A DNA stretch of 64,000 nucleotides, taken from NCBI GenBank assembly GCA_002104945.1, contig MCFH01000063.1, positions 62,001 to 126,000 of the forward strand, read 5' to 3'. Below are positions 1 through 13,185 of the stretch, in pieces. The notes beneath the pieces were generated by a model. The model was not told where the DNA came from, made no database searches, and was given only the letters and a program-made list of their open reading frames with translations. The stretch's first letter is position 1. Every line of letters starts with the position of its first letter. Position numbers and translations under genes: made by a program. The stretch comes from Piromyces finnis (Eukaryota > Neocallimastigomycota > Neocallimastigomycetes > Neocallimastigales > Neocallimastigaceae).

Positions 1-359
1 TTTTACATATTGCTCATGCTGGTAACAATATTCATGGTAAAAAAGGCTTACTAAGTAATGATCCATACAGTGAAATGATATCTATAAATAGTAAAAAAGG
101 AAATAATAATAATTTATATAATAAAATGAATCCTGAATCAATCTGGGATCCATATTGTGTTTTCCCTGATCCATATTTAGTTTACGATCGTAAACTCTCA
201 AAGAATATAAGTAAAAGTCGTAAAGCTCGTCCTTCTAGTGTTAAAAAGACATTAGGTTCAAGTTCACTTTCCTATAGAAAGAATTTTGAAGAAAATAATG
301 AACAAATAGATGCACCAAAAGCAAGAGGATTAGTTGCTAAAACGAAACACTATGCATAA
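1..359 (+). CDS. 3' end of an unrecognised protein-coding gene
   Basis: The reading frame is open from the window edge (first full codon at 3) to the stop at 357-359, giving about 118 residues of a C-terminal end. I do not recognise the family. The visible part is basic and polar, with an Asn run (NNNN), a Pro/Tyr-rich stretch (WDPYCVFPDPYLVYD) and a Ser/Lys/Arg-rich tail ending KTKHYA. There is no membrane segment or secretion signal in this part. Codon use and mixed amino-acid composition differ from the flanking AT-rich DNA, which supports real coding. An internal Met codon at 75 is not the true start because the frame extends upstream without a stop. Confidence 0.6.
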   Translation, partial: LHIAHAGNNIHGKKGLLSNDPYSEMISINSKKGNNNNLYNKMNPESIWDPYCVFPDPYLVYDRKLSKNISKSRKARPSSVKKTLGSSSLSYRKNFEENNEQIDAPKARGLVAKTKHYA

Positions 360-486
360 TTACTTTTTTCTCTGCTAATATAGATTTTTTAAATATATAT
401 ATTTTTATAAGTTATATATATAGATAAGTAATCAACTATACAAAAGATGTTTATTTATTAAGTTTTTTTATTAAAAAAGAAAAAAG

Positions 487-540
487 TTACAATAAAAATA
501 TATTCATTTAAGAATATTAATGAATATATTCTTATTGTAA
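487..540. repeat. 22-bp inverted repeat downstream of the first gene
   Basis: Arms 487-508 and 519-540 are reverse complements except for one mismatch, around a 10-nt loop. It lies about 130 bp after the stop at 359. It may be a 3' UTR or terminator-type hairpin, or the end of a small foldback element. Confidence 0.7.
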
Positions 541-799
541 AAAAATATCTCTAAATTCATTATATATATTATAATGAATTTAATTTACTATTAATAATAT
601 AAATTCTATTATACATTCTTTAATTTATTCTTGTTTATATAGAGATAAAAAAATTAAGCTAGATATTCAAAATCTAAAAACTAAAAAAAGAAAATTCTAA
701 TAAGATATTTAAATACATTGATATTTTTTTTCTAAATAATAATAAAAATATAAAATTATTAAGTTTAAATATTTTTTATTATATATATTTATAAATACA

Positions 800-925
<126 letters not shown>

Positions 926-1119
926 AAGCTAATAAGTTATAGTATTTTAAAATAAATATAGCTATATTTTTGTTATTTAATGTTGTTATTTACAATTTTT
1001 TTTTTTTTGAAAGTCTTATTTTGTTTGTTTTGTTATATTTTTTTAAATTATTAAATTGTTATAAAATATAATGCAAGATAATATGATATAATAAAGCAAT
1101 TTCAATAATTATTTCTTAA

Positions 1120-1671
1120 TTAATTATCCATTGAGTGAATTGGACAAATACCATCGACCTTTCTATAATCATACCACCTATCAATGCATTCTTTATGAAA
1201 TATACAAAGACAATCTATTCTGGTGATTGTTTGTCCTAATTTATTAAATATTTGTTAAATAATATTGTTAATTTAACTTTTGTTCATTATATATATATTT
1301 AATATATAATGAAAGTTTACCCTTTTGGAACTCTTCAAAACAGATTTGACATTCACCGCTTAAATCGTGATCTAGCTTTTGTACTATAATTAGTTGTTAA
1401 AAATATAAAAAATATAATAAATATACATGTGTTATAGAATAAACTTTGAAAATAATTGTAATAAAAAGAAATAAATAAATAAAATGATGAACATAAAAAA
1501 TATCAATCTACAGTAACAAATATATATATATATCAATTTTTTTCTTTTAAAATTATTATTTCTATTACTACCACTACGACTATTATTATCATTATCATTA
1601 AAATTATATAATAAAAATTCCTTATTAAAATAGTTTTCATCTTTTTTTTTTTTTACTCTTCTTATCTTTTC

Positions 1672-1702
<31 letters not shown>

Positions 1703-4217
1703 AAATCATATACATTATTTATAAATAAATTATTATGTAAAAAAGAAATAATATATAATATTCTGTATTTTATAATTTTTCTTTTTCTCAGTCCTTTTAT
1801 TATTATTATTATTATTATTCCTTCATTGATAACATGATAACATATTATTAATTATATATTTGTATATGCATTATATTTTTATTAATAAATAATATATAAA
1901 AATGAATTAATATGCAAGGTTACTAACATTCAAATTTATTGCCTAATTTTACTTTATTTAATTCACCATCAACTTGATCCAAACAAGTTTTAAGATGATT
2001 TTCGATGCTATTTTGATCAGAGCCATATAGACTAAGTGATTTTCCACATACTGGACATTCTATTAATTCATCATCAGACGAATTAATATTTTCTTCATCT
2101 TCTATCGGTAATGAAATATTTCCATCAACTGCATCAAGTTTTGCTTTTGTTAAATTTTTATAACAATCTTTGCAAACTCTTAGTGGTTGTGAATTGCTTT
2201 TTAATTTAAATTGATAATTAGAACATCTTGAACAAAATACTTTTCCACAATTTCTATATAAAATATAAATATTAATTTATATAATTTTTAGTGTATTTAA
2301 TAAATAATGGCTTATATTAATCTAATTTAAACTTTATAAAAAAAAACGTTTATATTAATGTATTAATATAAATATACATATATATCTACCTGCAATGATG
2401 TCTTCTATTAAATAATGAAAATTTCGATTTACAACTGTTGCAAAGCGGTGCATTTTCATCTTTTTCCCATTTAGTAGAAGTCAAAGGTGATATTAAACTT
2501 TCTGAAGATGAGGAATGATTTAAAATATTTTGTTGATTTTGACATTCTTCGTTATTATTATTATTATTATTATTTGATGAAGATTCATTTAATCTTTTTA
2601 ATTTTTCTTTTAAAAATTCGGCTTTTTTGAAATATTCTTCAATTTGACTTGATATTTCTTTAGATTCTATAGTATTATTTTCTATGCCTTTAAATTATTA
2701 TGATTTATTTATTTATTGCAATTATTGATATATTTTTTATTAATTAAATTAATGAATAAATTATAAATTTATCTATCAAAATATTAAATAAAATATGAAA
2801 TTACTATATAAATACCTTTCATAATTTTAAGTAAACTTTCAATTGCCATTGAATATTTATTAAATTGTCCTTCTATTACTAAAATATTTGTTTCATTGTT
2901 AGAAATATAATCCCATGGATATTTTTCTTCATTTACAATATCTTTAGCATTTAAAAGATATTGCCTAATTTCATTATTATCATTTATTGATTTATCATTT
3001 TCAATGCTATCCATTTGAACAACGTTTTTACCTTTTATATTATTATTATTAAGCATAATATCGTTATTTTTGAAACGATTATTGCTGTTGTTATTGTTAT
3101 TTGAACTTGAGCCTTCATCAATTCTACTAATGTTATTATTATTATTATTATTAATATTAATATTATTATTATTATTATTAGTAGTAGTAGTAGTATTGGT
3201 GTTATTCATTTGAACATATTTTCTTTTTCGAATACGAATCCAAATTCTTCTTCTCACACAACCTACAATTGAAGATAAACCTTTAATAGGTTCATTATAC
3301 CAATTTTCAGGTTTTTCATCAAATGATTTAGCATATTGCCAACCATCTGTTTGATTAATATTTGGACTTTTTAAATCAATATCCCAATCTGTCATCCAGA
3401 ACCATCCATTTGATTTTGGTAATAATACATCATCTTTTGAACATGGAACACCATGCTTATTACTCCATGGCCCACATTTATCATTTTTTTGAAGATTTTC
3501 ACTTGAAAAGGTATTTAATACAGAAGACCGTTGATTTTCATATATCATTTCTATAGCAGTATTATGAACAATTTGTTCTTTATCTATTATATATAATTAA
3601 ATATATAATATATATATATAAGGTATATTAAAAAAAAAAAAAAAAAAAAAAGATACCAATTATATAAAAATAGAAATTTATCACTATTAAAAGAAAAGAG
3701 AGAAATTTACTTAATTTAAGTTTTTTTACATAGTTTATTTCATAATTTTCTAGCATTGCACAAATATAACGTTCACTATTTTGTGCAGCTATATCATAAG
3801 CCGTTTCTCCAATATTATTTTTGACTAAAGGATTTGCTCTTGTCATAATTAATAATTGAATAATGTCTAAATATCCTTTTGAACATGCAATCACTAAATT
3901 TTATATCATTTAATACATTAAACAATAGGTTTTAATTTAAAGAAAAATATACATATATATATTATATATATATAAATTATGTTTTTTCTTTCTTAAAATA
4001 TTTACTTAATGGTGTTTGACCAGTAATATTTTGTGAATTTATATCAGCTTCAGAATTAATTAATAATTGTACAATATCACAAAAACCACGACTGCAAGCA
4101 TTATGAAGTGCTGTCCAACCTTCACGATCTTTAAAATTTATATTTGCTTTTTTCATTTTTAAGAAATTAACTATATCTTTAAATCCATTGTATGAAGCTT
4201 TAAGTAACGGTGTCTAA

Positions 4218-4258
<41 letters not shown>

Positions 4259-4661
4259 ATTATTAAAATTTTTTAATAAATTGAATAAAAAAATAAGTAA
4301 TTCTTCAATTTTTATTAATAATACTTACTTCTTTTTCATTATCAACAATATCAATTAAAGCATTTTGTTCTTCCACAAAGTATTTTACTATATCAAAATG
4401 ACCTTTTATTGTGGCTAAATGTAATGGATATAAACCACCAGTAGTTTTAATTTGATTTATAACATTTTTATATTTTGGAAAAAATTTTTTAACTAAAGAA
4501 ACATCCCCAGATTTAATTGCTGAAAAAAAGGCATCATCTGTAAATATTAGTAAATTTGAAGAAATGTTTGAATATTGTAAATGATAATTTCCATAATATT
4601 CATGTTGAATTCCTGGTAAACATGGTGTTACAAATTCAGGAATATTAAATGGTTTTTCCAT
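1120..4661 (-). CDS. Ankyrin-DysF-FYVE-RING protein, eight exons
   Basis: Reconstructed exons on the minus strand: 4661-4329, 4213-4006, 3893-3711, 3583-2816, 2687-2390, 2253-1928, 1383-1321, 1235-1120. Each intron is GT-AG, all junctions keep frame, and the sum is 2295 nt (764 residues plus stop). The N-terminal 240 residues are ankyrin repeats (GLYPLHLATIKGH, GWTALHNACSRG). Residues about 300-365 match the DysF/peroxin fold (NGWFWMTDWDIDL, WQYA, VRRRIWIRIR). Then comes an Asn-rich linker and a FYVE finger with WEKD, RRHHCR and RVCKDCY, the PI3P-binding signatures. The C-terminus is a RING-like finger (ECQICFEEF, CLCIFHKECIDRW, CPIH). Family knowledge suggests an endosome- or membrane-bound E3 ubiquitin ligase; the substrate is unknown. 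Least certain are the GTTAGT donor at 1927 and the 544-bp intron before the RING exons, but the joined frame is exact. Confidence 0.85.
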
Positions 4662-7600
4662 TTTTATTTTAACTTTTTTTTTTTTTTTTTTAATATTTAA
4701 GTTGTTTGTTTATATATTTTATATATTTATGATTTATGGGATATCGTTTTAATTCTCTTTCTTTTTTTTTATCTTTAGTAATAAATGCTCTTAAGAATCT
4801 TTATAAAAATTTTAAAATGTGTCTTCTTTTTTTTTTAACAATTGCATTATTATTTATATTTTAATAATAAAAATTTAAAAATATTTATTAATAATTTTTT
4901 AACTTTTAAAATTATTTAAAATTAAAATTATATAAATAAAAAATTAAACCTGAAAAAAAAAATTATAAGCTTATGTTGAAAATGTGAAAATGACAATAAT
5001 ATTTAATGAATGATTAAACAAAAAAAAGAAAGAAAGAAAGAAAGAAAAGGTAAAACTATAAAGTAATGAAAATAAAAAAAATGTCTGATTTTAGTATTAT
5101 TATTATTATTATGAAATAAGTGTATTTTTAAATAGTAAATGTTTTTTCTCAAATTCATTAAATATTATTCTATTAGATTATTCACTATTTTTTTGTATAA
5201 TAAAATAAAATAATATTTGATGTTTTTCTTTAATGACAAATTATGGATTATAATAAAGAATAATTATAATAAATTTTAATACTATCACAAAACTTTCATA
5301 TCATTGTTTTTCTCTTTTTTCATTTTTATATGAATCTTATATAAATATTCTTATTAAATCCCTTTTTTAACATTTATATATAAAAAAATATTAAAATCAT
5401 TAAACATATCTTTATAAATATATATATATATGTATAATTAAAAATAAAAAGATATATATTTATTAGAAGAATATATAATTAAATATGTTTTTTAATGGTA
5501 TAGTATATATCAATTAATAAATATGTTAGATGGAGTAAGGATTTTAAATTAGTTGTTTGTTTCATATAAAATATTTTTTTTAAAAAAGTATATTCATTTT
5601 AAATTGATATATGAAAAAAAAAAAAAAACATATTTAAATCATTTCAAAAGTACCAATTCATTAAATGAAAAAATATAATGGACTCTTTTTTTTTTAAAAA
5701 AAAAAAATATGGACATTATTTTAAATCAAGTGTAGTCCTATTTTATAACATTTGTTAATTTAATAAAACCCAAGCAAGATTTTAATAGTTTATATATATA
5801 TAATTAACCTTATAAATTCATAGTCATATATAATTTATATGATACTTTAATAATATATAAATTTAAATTAACAATAAATAGTGCTTCTTTTTTTTTCTCA
5901 TTAATATTTAGTTTTGCTTATTATAATAATATTCATAGTTATAAAACTTAACATTGTTTTTCTTATTGAATTAATATGAAAATCAAAAACTCTTATCTAC
6001 TTTTAAATAGCAAAAAAAATCTTTTTTATTTTTTTGTGAAAGTATCTAAAGTTAATAGAATAACATAATGTATATATTGAATTCTGAATTTATAATAAAA
6101 ATAGTATCATTTAAAAAATTAATTTTAATTTATTACATATAATAAAGTATGAAACTTTAGATATTTGATATGAAAACAAAATGATATTTTTAAAACTTAA
6201 TTATCAAAAAAAAAAAAAAAAAACTCAATATGTATAAGCTGTTCATATATATTAAAGTATTATAAACTTTGTCATATTAAGAAAATAACTAATTCATATA
6301 AAAATACAAGATAACTATTACTATTACTATTACTATTACTATTACTATTACTATTATATTACTATTACTATTACTATTACTATTACTATTACTATTACTA
6401 TTACTATTACTATTACTATTACTATTACTATTACTATTACTATTACTATTACTTTACTATTACTATTACTATTACTATTACTATTACTATTACTATTACT
6501 ATTACTATTACTATTACTATTACTATTACTATTACTATTACTATTACTATTACTATTACTATTACTATTACTATTACTATTACTATTACTATTACTATTA
6601 CTATTACTATTACTATTACTATTACTATTACTATTTACTATTACTATTACTATTACTATTACTATTACTATTACTATTACTATTACTATTACTATTACTA
6701 TTACTATTACTATTACTATTACTATTACTATTACTATTACTATTACTATTACTATTACTATTACTATTACTATTACTATTACTATTACTATTACTATTAC
6801 TATTACTATTACTATTACTATTACTATTACTATTACCGATTACTGTAACTGTTACTATTACTAACTAAATAAGATTTTAAATCCACATTAAACTTATACC
6901 AAAAAAAACTTTAAAATTTTTATTTATAATAAATTAAATTTTTAATATTTAGTTTGAAAATAGTATTAAATAAGATTTTGTTCAGCAACTTTAAAATGTC
7001 ATTTTATTTTTATTTAATTAGAAATTAATCATACTTTTGTTTCAATTATAAAAAAAAAATATATATATATAAGCAAAAGAAGGATAATTCTTATTTTATT
7101 ATTAATAAAACATGCTTTTATTTTTTAAGATAATGTCAAAATAAAATGTCTATAATTACTTTATATAAACCTTTTATTATTATTAAAAAATATAATATTA
7201 TTTGTTATTTATATAATGAAAAGAAACATTTAAATATTTTCAATATATTGGAAAAAATATTAACTTTTGACATAACTCGGTTCTAATTTCCTTTTTATGT
7301 ATTAAACTTAAAAAATTAATTTATTTAAATATAATATTAGCTATAATAAAAATAGAAAGCAAAGAATTAAAAATACATGAATAATAATACATTTATATAT
7401 CTTTTAATAATTATAAACTATGTTTTGTTTGTTTAATGAACAATTTATATAATACTAGGTATAAAGAGTATAAAAATATTAAAGTATAATAAAATATAAA
7501 TATAAAATATTATAAATAAAAATAATGAAAGAAAATATTTACAAAGCATAATGTTATGTTAAAATTTTATTATTTAAATTAATAAAATAAATTTATGTTC

Positions 7601-8544
7601 ACTTAAATTTTTAATCTTGTGAATTTATTAACGCCTCGATTTACTTTAGTCACGTTATTACATGACTATTTTAATTTATTTTATGTAATTATTAATAAAA
7701 ATATTTTATTAATAATTAGAGTTTATTTAATATTTCATATAAATACTCTGAAATAATTACTAGAAAAAATTTTTTGATATTATATTAAATTTATTTATTC
7801 ATTTTTAATTTTCAAATTATAGTATCTTTATATATCATTCATTATTATTTATTAATATATAAATTATTTCAATACAATCTTATTCTAGTAATAATATGAA
7901 TATAATAAAATAAATATAGAAACATTAATAAAATAAAAAATAACATTTATTTATGTACAATAATTTCCCGTGATAACCATAATCTAAGTATACGCCACAA
8001 CTATAAATTTTTATGTGAATCTATAGTAAATAAATCTATAAATCTATGAATTTTATGTCATTATAAATTTACCAATTTAATTTATTATTTATATTTTTTC
8101 ATATAAATAAAGTTTATATTAAAACGTTGTTTTTTTTTTATGAAGATCATTGACAAATTCTATTTTAGAACATTAATTTTACACCAATACTTTTATTTCA
8201 TACATAAAAATTGTTTGAAATTTTTATTTTTTTAATATAATTTATGTTGTGTAACACTAAATAAATAAAGATCTGAGATTATCCCAAACTTTATTTTTAA
8301 CTAATTTTTCTATTATATCCTTTTTTATTCAATTTTTTTGATTAAAAATGATATTTAATAAATTAAATTTTTTAAAAAACAAAACAAAACTAATAAAATC
8401 TTATTAATTAATAAAAAATTTTAACATATATTTAAATTAAAAAGAAGGTAAAAAATGAATATATAATAGTAAAAAAAATATCCATTTTTTTAAATTTATA
8501 TTCTTGTAGATACCAATACCAATGTAAATAGAAATAAAAAAAAA
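4662..8544. other. Long AT-rich intergenic region
   Basis: It lies between two divergent genes, so it contains both promoters. I see poly-A/T runs, short AT repeats and the hexanucleotide satellite at 6312-6835. No open frame with protein-like composition was found on either strand. Confidence 0.6.
6312..6835. repeat. TTACTA hexanucleotide satellite, about 520 bp
   Basis: Nearly pure tandem TTACTA units, with a few one- to two-base slips (near 6355, 6455 and 6636) and decayed units at the right end. No spacers, so not a CRISPR array. Not a known telomere repeat. Confidence 0.95.
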
Positions 8545-10046
8545 ATGCAAGGAATTATTAGATATGCCTTATCAAAATCAAATTTAAGTACTGAAATAGA
8601 TACCTATCAAGAAATAGGTAATGGTTTTATAAGAAATGCTTTTTTCCCATGGGTATTCCTTCTCTTTTTTACTTTAAATAGGAATAACTGGAAAAGAACA
8701 GTTAATCTTGTTCTAATTATTCATTGGATATTAAGATCATGTGGTGATATTATATTTGCTTTTATTCCATTGAGACCATATGTAGAAGGTCATTATTGGC
8801 CATTTAGTACAGATAATTGGTATAAAAGTTGTGCATTAGGTAATGTTTTTTGGTTATCCGGTGAAATAATTGCAGATTGGTATCCATTATTAAGAACTAA
8901 AGCGGTTACTAACAACAATAAAAGAAAAATTAAATATGTGTATATAACATGTATTTCATACAATATTATAAAAATTATTAATATTTATTGTTATTACGTT
9001 GGTTATCCGATAGATCTTCGTCAATATGACGAAAATGGCAATGCTGTAAAAGATTTTGCAATGTTTAAACTTAGATGGTGGTAGTTATATTTATTATGAA
9101 TATTATAAGTTGTGCATACGATATTTCAGTTATTTTATCTTTAAGAAAATGTATTTTCAATAAACTAAAAGAATGTTCAAAACTCTCCAAGAATACATTT
9201 ATTTCAAGATTCAAACAAATATCTGAATTTCGTATTATATGTTCTATGATTGCTTCAATTATTTTTTTGCCAATAATTATGTTATTTATAACTTATTTAT
9301 TACATACTATAAATGAAGCAAAGATACAAAATAAAGCAGATGTTCCTTCTGATGAAATTTTTGATTACCTACGTCGTGTAGTCATTGACGTTAATTATAA
9401 TTTAATGTACATTGATCAAATTTTACTTAAATGCTTTGTAGAACGTAGTAATACAAAGGTATCAAATTCTTATTCATCCCATCCTTCATCTTCACATCAA
9501 GGTAATTTTAGCAATCATTCAATGAAAACAGCTTATTATGATAATAACAATACTATGGATTATGGTCAAAGTTATAATAATTCAAAAGCATATTTATTAG
9601 ACAATAATACTGATACTGATATTGACATCTATAAAGATCATTATGATTATAAATCAAAATTTTTGGATAACGACGATATGTATTACCCTAAAAATAGTAT
9701 GTATAATAATAAAAAGTCAGAATATGCTGGTTATAAAATAAGTAAATATGATAAAAATTATGATAGCCATGATTATTACTCAAAAAATAATAACTACGAT
9801 AATTATAAATCGGAATATATGGATCATACTGAAAATAGTAAATTTGCAAGAACCCTAACATTAACAGAAGAGTCCAAACCAATATCTACAGATCATTTTC
9901 CAATGAAAAAATTCAGTAATTCATATAATAATTTAAATCTTAAACCAATTATTAAGGATGAAAGACGTAATAAGCATGAAAATCCTTCACATGCTTTAGA
10001 AGGGTATTATTATAATAATAATTATAAATATACAACATATTATTAA
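8545..10046 (+). CDS. Seven-helix-type membrane protein, split by a -1 frameshift
   Basis: Two overlapping frames read as one protein of about 500 residues. Frame one (8545-9084) begins at an ATG with in-frame stops just upstream and has hydrophobic helices (FFPWVFLLFF, VNLVLIIHWILRSCGDIIF, NVFWLSGEII, then a helix with many Ile/Tyr). It ends FKLRWW-stop. Frame two continues with helices (VVIFIMNIISCAYDISVILSL; IICSMIASIIFLPIIMLFITYLL) and a Ser/Asn/Tyr/Lys-rich cytoplasmic-type tail without helices. The helices together give about six or seven spans. The join lies at about 9070-9085; one missing base, or re-reading one G, restores it. No intron-sized gap fits. It could be a sequencing error or a recent mutation. 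The layout suggests a receptor-like protein, but I cannot name a family. Confidence 0.6.
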
Positions 10047-10407
10047 GGCATATTTAATATTTTTTTTTTTTAAAAAAAAAAGAAAAAAATACAAATTAAT
10101 TTGTATTAAATTGTTATATCAAATGGATAAAAAGGATAATATAAGAAAAATATAAAAATCTTAAAAAATTATTATTAATATTAAAATTTAAAAGTATAAG
10201 TTTTAAATATTTTTCATTAATATATATATCATATAAAACATAATTATTAAAAAGTTTATATATACTTTAAAAAAAAAAAAAAACATATAAAATGTAGATG
10301 ATTAGAGAATATGAGATATTTGAATTTTAGTCAATGTATTTTATTGAGATTAAAACTATTTAATTATTTAACTATATAATATTTAACTATATAATAATTT
10401 ATTCAAT

Positions 10408-10442
<35 letters not shown>

Positions 10443-12093
10443 AATAGAAAAAAAAAAGTAACATAGATTTATAATAATATTTTTTATTTATATATAAATG
10501 TCAATTTTAATTATAATTTAAAATTTCAAATAAAAGATAAAATAGAAATGATATAAAAAAAAATAAATGTCTAAGAAAAGAAACTTTAAATTTTATAAAA
10601 GTTTTTTTAAAAAAAGTTTTATAAATACTTCATATTTACGAATAAATAATGAATAAATAAATTGCATTTATTTAATTTTAAAAAAGATAAACTTTCTTTA
10701 CAATTTATATTCATTTCTATATTAATATTCATTTATAATAAAGGTTAATATTTATTGTAAATGATTATTTTAAGGTATTTTTTAACTTTTGTCATAGGAT
10801 AATAATTAAAAGATATAGATAGTTAATATTATTTGATAACCATTAATTATCTTTTTTTTTTTTTTTTTTACTAATAATAAAAAGGTTTATTATTAATTAA
10901 TATTTATTAATTTTTTTAATTTAATTATTAAAACGAGTCATGGCTCTCGGTGCATATAAATAATTATTTTATTTTATTCTGTTATTAATAATAATTTTTA
11001 ACCCTTTAGCATTTATTATATATTTATTCACTTTATAATTTTATTTTATTTTTTTTTTTTTTTTATAAAGAAATATTACCAAACTTACACAGATTTCTTT
11101 ATTTTAAAAACGTTATTGTATTTCTTAACAATTATTCGCTCTTCCCTTCAAAAATTCATTAATTCATCTATAAATTAAACTTTGAAAATTCTAAATTATT
11201 TTAATTAATGTTCTATAAATTCAAATGTTTATAATTGCAATTAAGATTTATTAATTAACTTTAATTTTTATAGTTTACTACAAAAAAAAAAAAAGTTGGT
11301 AGGTGTAGGTAGGTTGAAATGAGGGAATAAATGAGGTATATATGTATATAAAGAGTATATAACATTTATATTTATATATTTAATATTTATAATATAAAAT
11401 CTTAATTATATTTTATTATTAATAATAATTAATAATTATTTATATGAATTATATTTATAATTATTTATAGTAAACATAATATTTACTCTCTAATTACTAA
11501 AATAGTTTAATAAAAAAAAAAAAAAAGTAATGATGACTTTATTTATTATAGCATTCTTTTAATAGTTTTGTAATAAAATTTTAATTTAAAATTTAATGTA
11601 TTATATTGTTATTTTTAAAACGAAATAATATAAATTAAAAGGATTATTTTTTAAAATTATCTCTATTATTATCTTTTTAATAATTAATATTTATAATTTC
11701 GTCTAGATTTAAACAAATAATAAATAGCATTGTTCAAAACAATGACAATATATATTAATACAAATGAAAATTTATTTAATTTGTTTAATTTGTTTGGATT
11801 TTATATATATAACAAGTTTGGTATATAAAGAAATGAAATCTTCCTAATCTAAAATATTATATATTTATTCTAGGTAGTATATATAAAATTTATTTCAGAC
11901 AAAAAGTCAGATTAATGAATATAATTGAAATTAAGAAATAATTTAATATTATAATATTAAAATATATCTTAAAATACAATTGAAAAAAAAAAACATCAAA
12001 AGCAAATTGTAAATAATTGAAAATAATCAAACTATAAAATTTTATAAATACAAATATTTTTTTTTTATTATTAAAAAATTAATAAAAAACAAA
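10047..12093. other. AT-rich intergenic region
   Basis: Several poly-A/T tracts (a 30-base A run near 10410) and short repeats. It must carry the terminator of the membrane-protein gene and the promoter of the next gene. Nothing coding was recognised. Confidence 0.55.
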
Positions 12094-13047
12094 ATGAAAT
12101 CTATTCTTGGACTTTTATTAGTTTCATCGTTATTACTTAATAACGTTAAAGCTTCAATTCCAAAATGTAATGAATGTTCTGTCTTTGCTACTGGTAAAGA
12201 TGGTACTCTTTGGGGTTGGGAAGAAGATTCCTTCTGTAAGCTTCCTACAAAATGTAGTAGTAGTAGTAGTAGTAATGGAAGTGCTACCACAAAAACTTCT
12301 ACCATTAAAAAAACTACTACAGTAATTAAAAAGACAACAACTATAAATAAGAATGATTCTTCTTCTTCTTCTTCTTCAAGTAAAACTACAGTTCCAACAT
12401 CTTCTGTTACTGCTGCTGTAGCTTCATCAGCTACGGCAACCTCCTCTTCTACAGCTTCTAATGCAGCAGCCACCACAAGTGGTAATGCCGCTGCTAATCA
12501 CAAAAAGAATGAAGCTGGAAATTATATTTGTAATGGTTGCTCAGTTACCGCTACCGGTGGTGATGGTATGTTGTGGGGTTGGGAAGATGAAGAATCTTGT
12601 GTTATTGATACTGTTCTTTGTAAATTAAATACATCCACTACTTCCACAGCAGCAGCAGCAGCAACTTCCTCTAATGCTCCTGAAAGAGGAAGTGATGGTA
12701 TTTTAATTTGTAGTACTTGTGAATATACAAGAATTGATAAAGATACCACTACATGGAATAAAGAAAATGGTGAAGATTGTAGAGTTATCAGTTCACGTTG
12801 TGGTTTTAACAAAACTCCTCATCCATGGTGTAGTGGTTGCGTTGTTACAGGTACAGGTAGTGATGGTGCATTATTCGGTTGGGAAAATAGTGCTTCCTGT
12901 TTAATTAATGAAATTACTTGTGGTTTTGTTCAAAATAATAAAATTAATGGTAATTCCAAGGTTGAAACTGAATCCAGTGCAGCATCTCAATATTTAATAA
13001 GTATTTATTCCATCATTATTACTGTCATTGCTCTTTTAATTATTTAA
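12094..13047 (+). CDS. Secreted, probably GPI-anchored protein with four Cys/Trp modules
   Basis: 317 residues, one exon. Residues 1-20 are a signal peptide (MKSILGLLLVSSLLLNNVKA). Four related modules of about 30 residues follow, at about 24-55, 144-176, 204-236 and 243-276. They share C-x2-C at the start, a DG(T/M/A)L(W/F)GWE core and a late Cys pair. Module 3 is the most divergent (TTTWNKENGEDC). Modules 1 and 2 are joined by a Ser/Thr/Ala-rich linker of about 85 residues, a likely O-glycosylated stalk. The C-terminus (SSAASQ followed by a hydrophobic Ile/Leu stretch to the end) looks like a GPI-attachment signal. The modules recall the small Cys/Trp dockerin or CBM10-like folds of anaerobic fungi, but they lack the adjacent Cys pair of true dockerins. 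Likely a cell-surface or wall protein; the ligand is unknown. Confidence 0.8.
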   Translation: MKSILGLLLVSSLLLNNVKASIPKCNECSVFATGKDGTLWGWEEDSFCKLPTKCSSSSSSNGSATTKTSTIKKTTTVIKKTTTINKNDSSSSSSSSKTTVPTSSVTAAVASSATATSSSTASNAAATTSGNAAANHKKNEAGNYICNGCSVTATGGDGMLWGWEDEESCVIDTVLCKLNTSTTSTAAAAATSSNAPERGSDGILICSTCEYTRIDKDTTTWNKENGEDCRVISSRCGFNKTPHPWCSGCVVTGTGSDGALFGWENSASCLINEITCGFVQNNKINGNSKVETESSAASQYLISIYSIIITVIALLII

Positions 13048-13185
13048 AAATTATAAAACAAATTTATCTTTTTATCAACACCATTCCAAGAAAATGTAAA
13101 TATTTTTTTAAAAAATCAAAATGAATTTTTTTTTTTTTTTATTTAAAAAATGTAAATATTTTAATTTAATCTAACTAATAAATAA

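Noticed and set aside
3362-3556. Plus-strand ORF opposite the DysF exon
   Set aside because: Antisense shadow of the conserved DysF coding sequence.
6312-6835. Regular short repeats resembling a CRISPR array
   Set aside because: There are no spacers; it is a head-to-tail hexamer satellite in a eukaryotic context.
9060-9110. Short intron joining the two halves of the membrane protein
   Set aside because: Any GT..AG pair here gives an intron near 30 bp, far below the 70-550 bp seen in the other genes.
12042-12476. Minus-strand Glu/Ala-rich open frame
   Set aside because: Antisense of the Ser/Thr/Ala-rich linker of the GPI protein.
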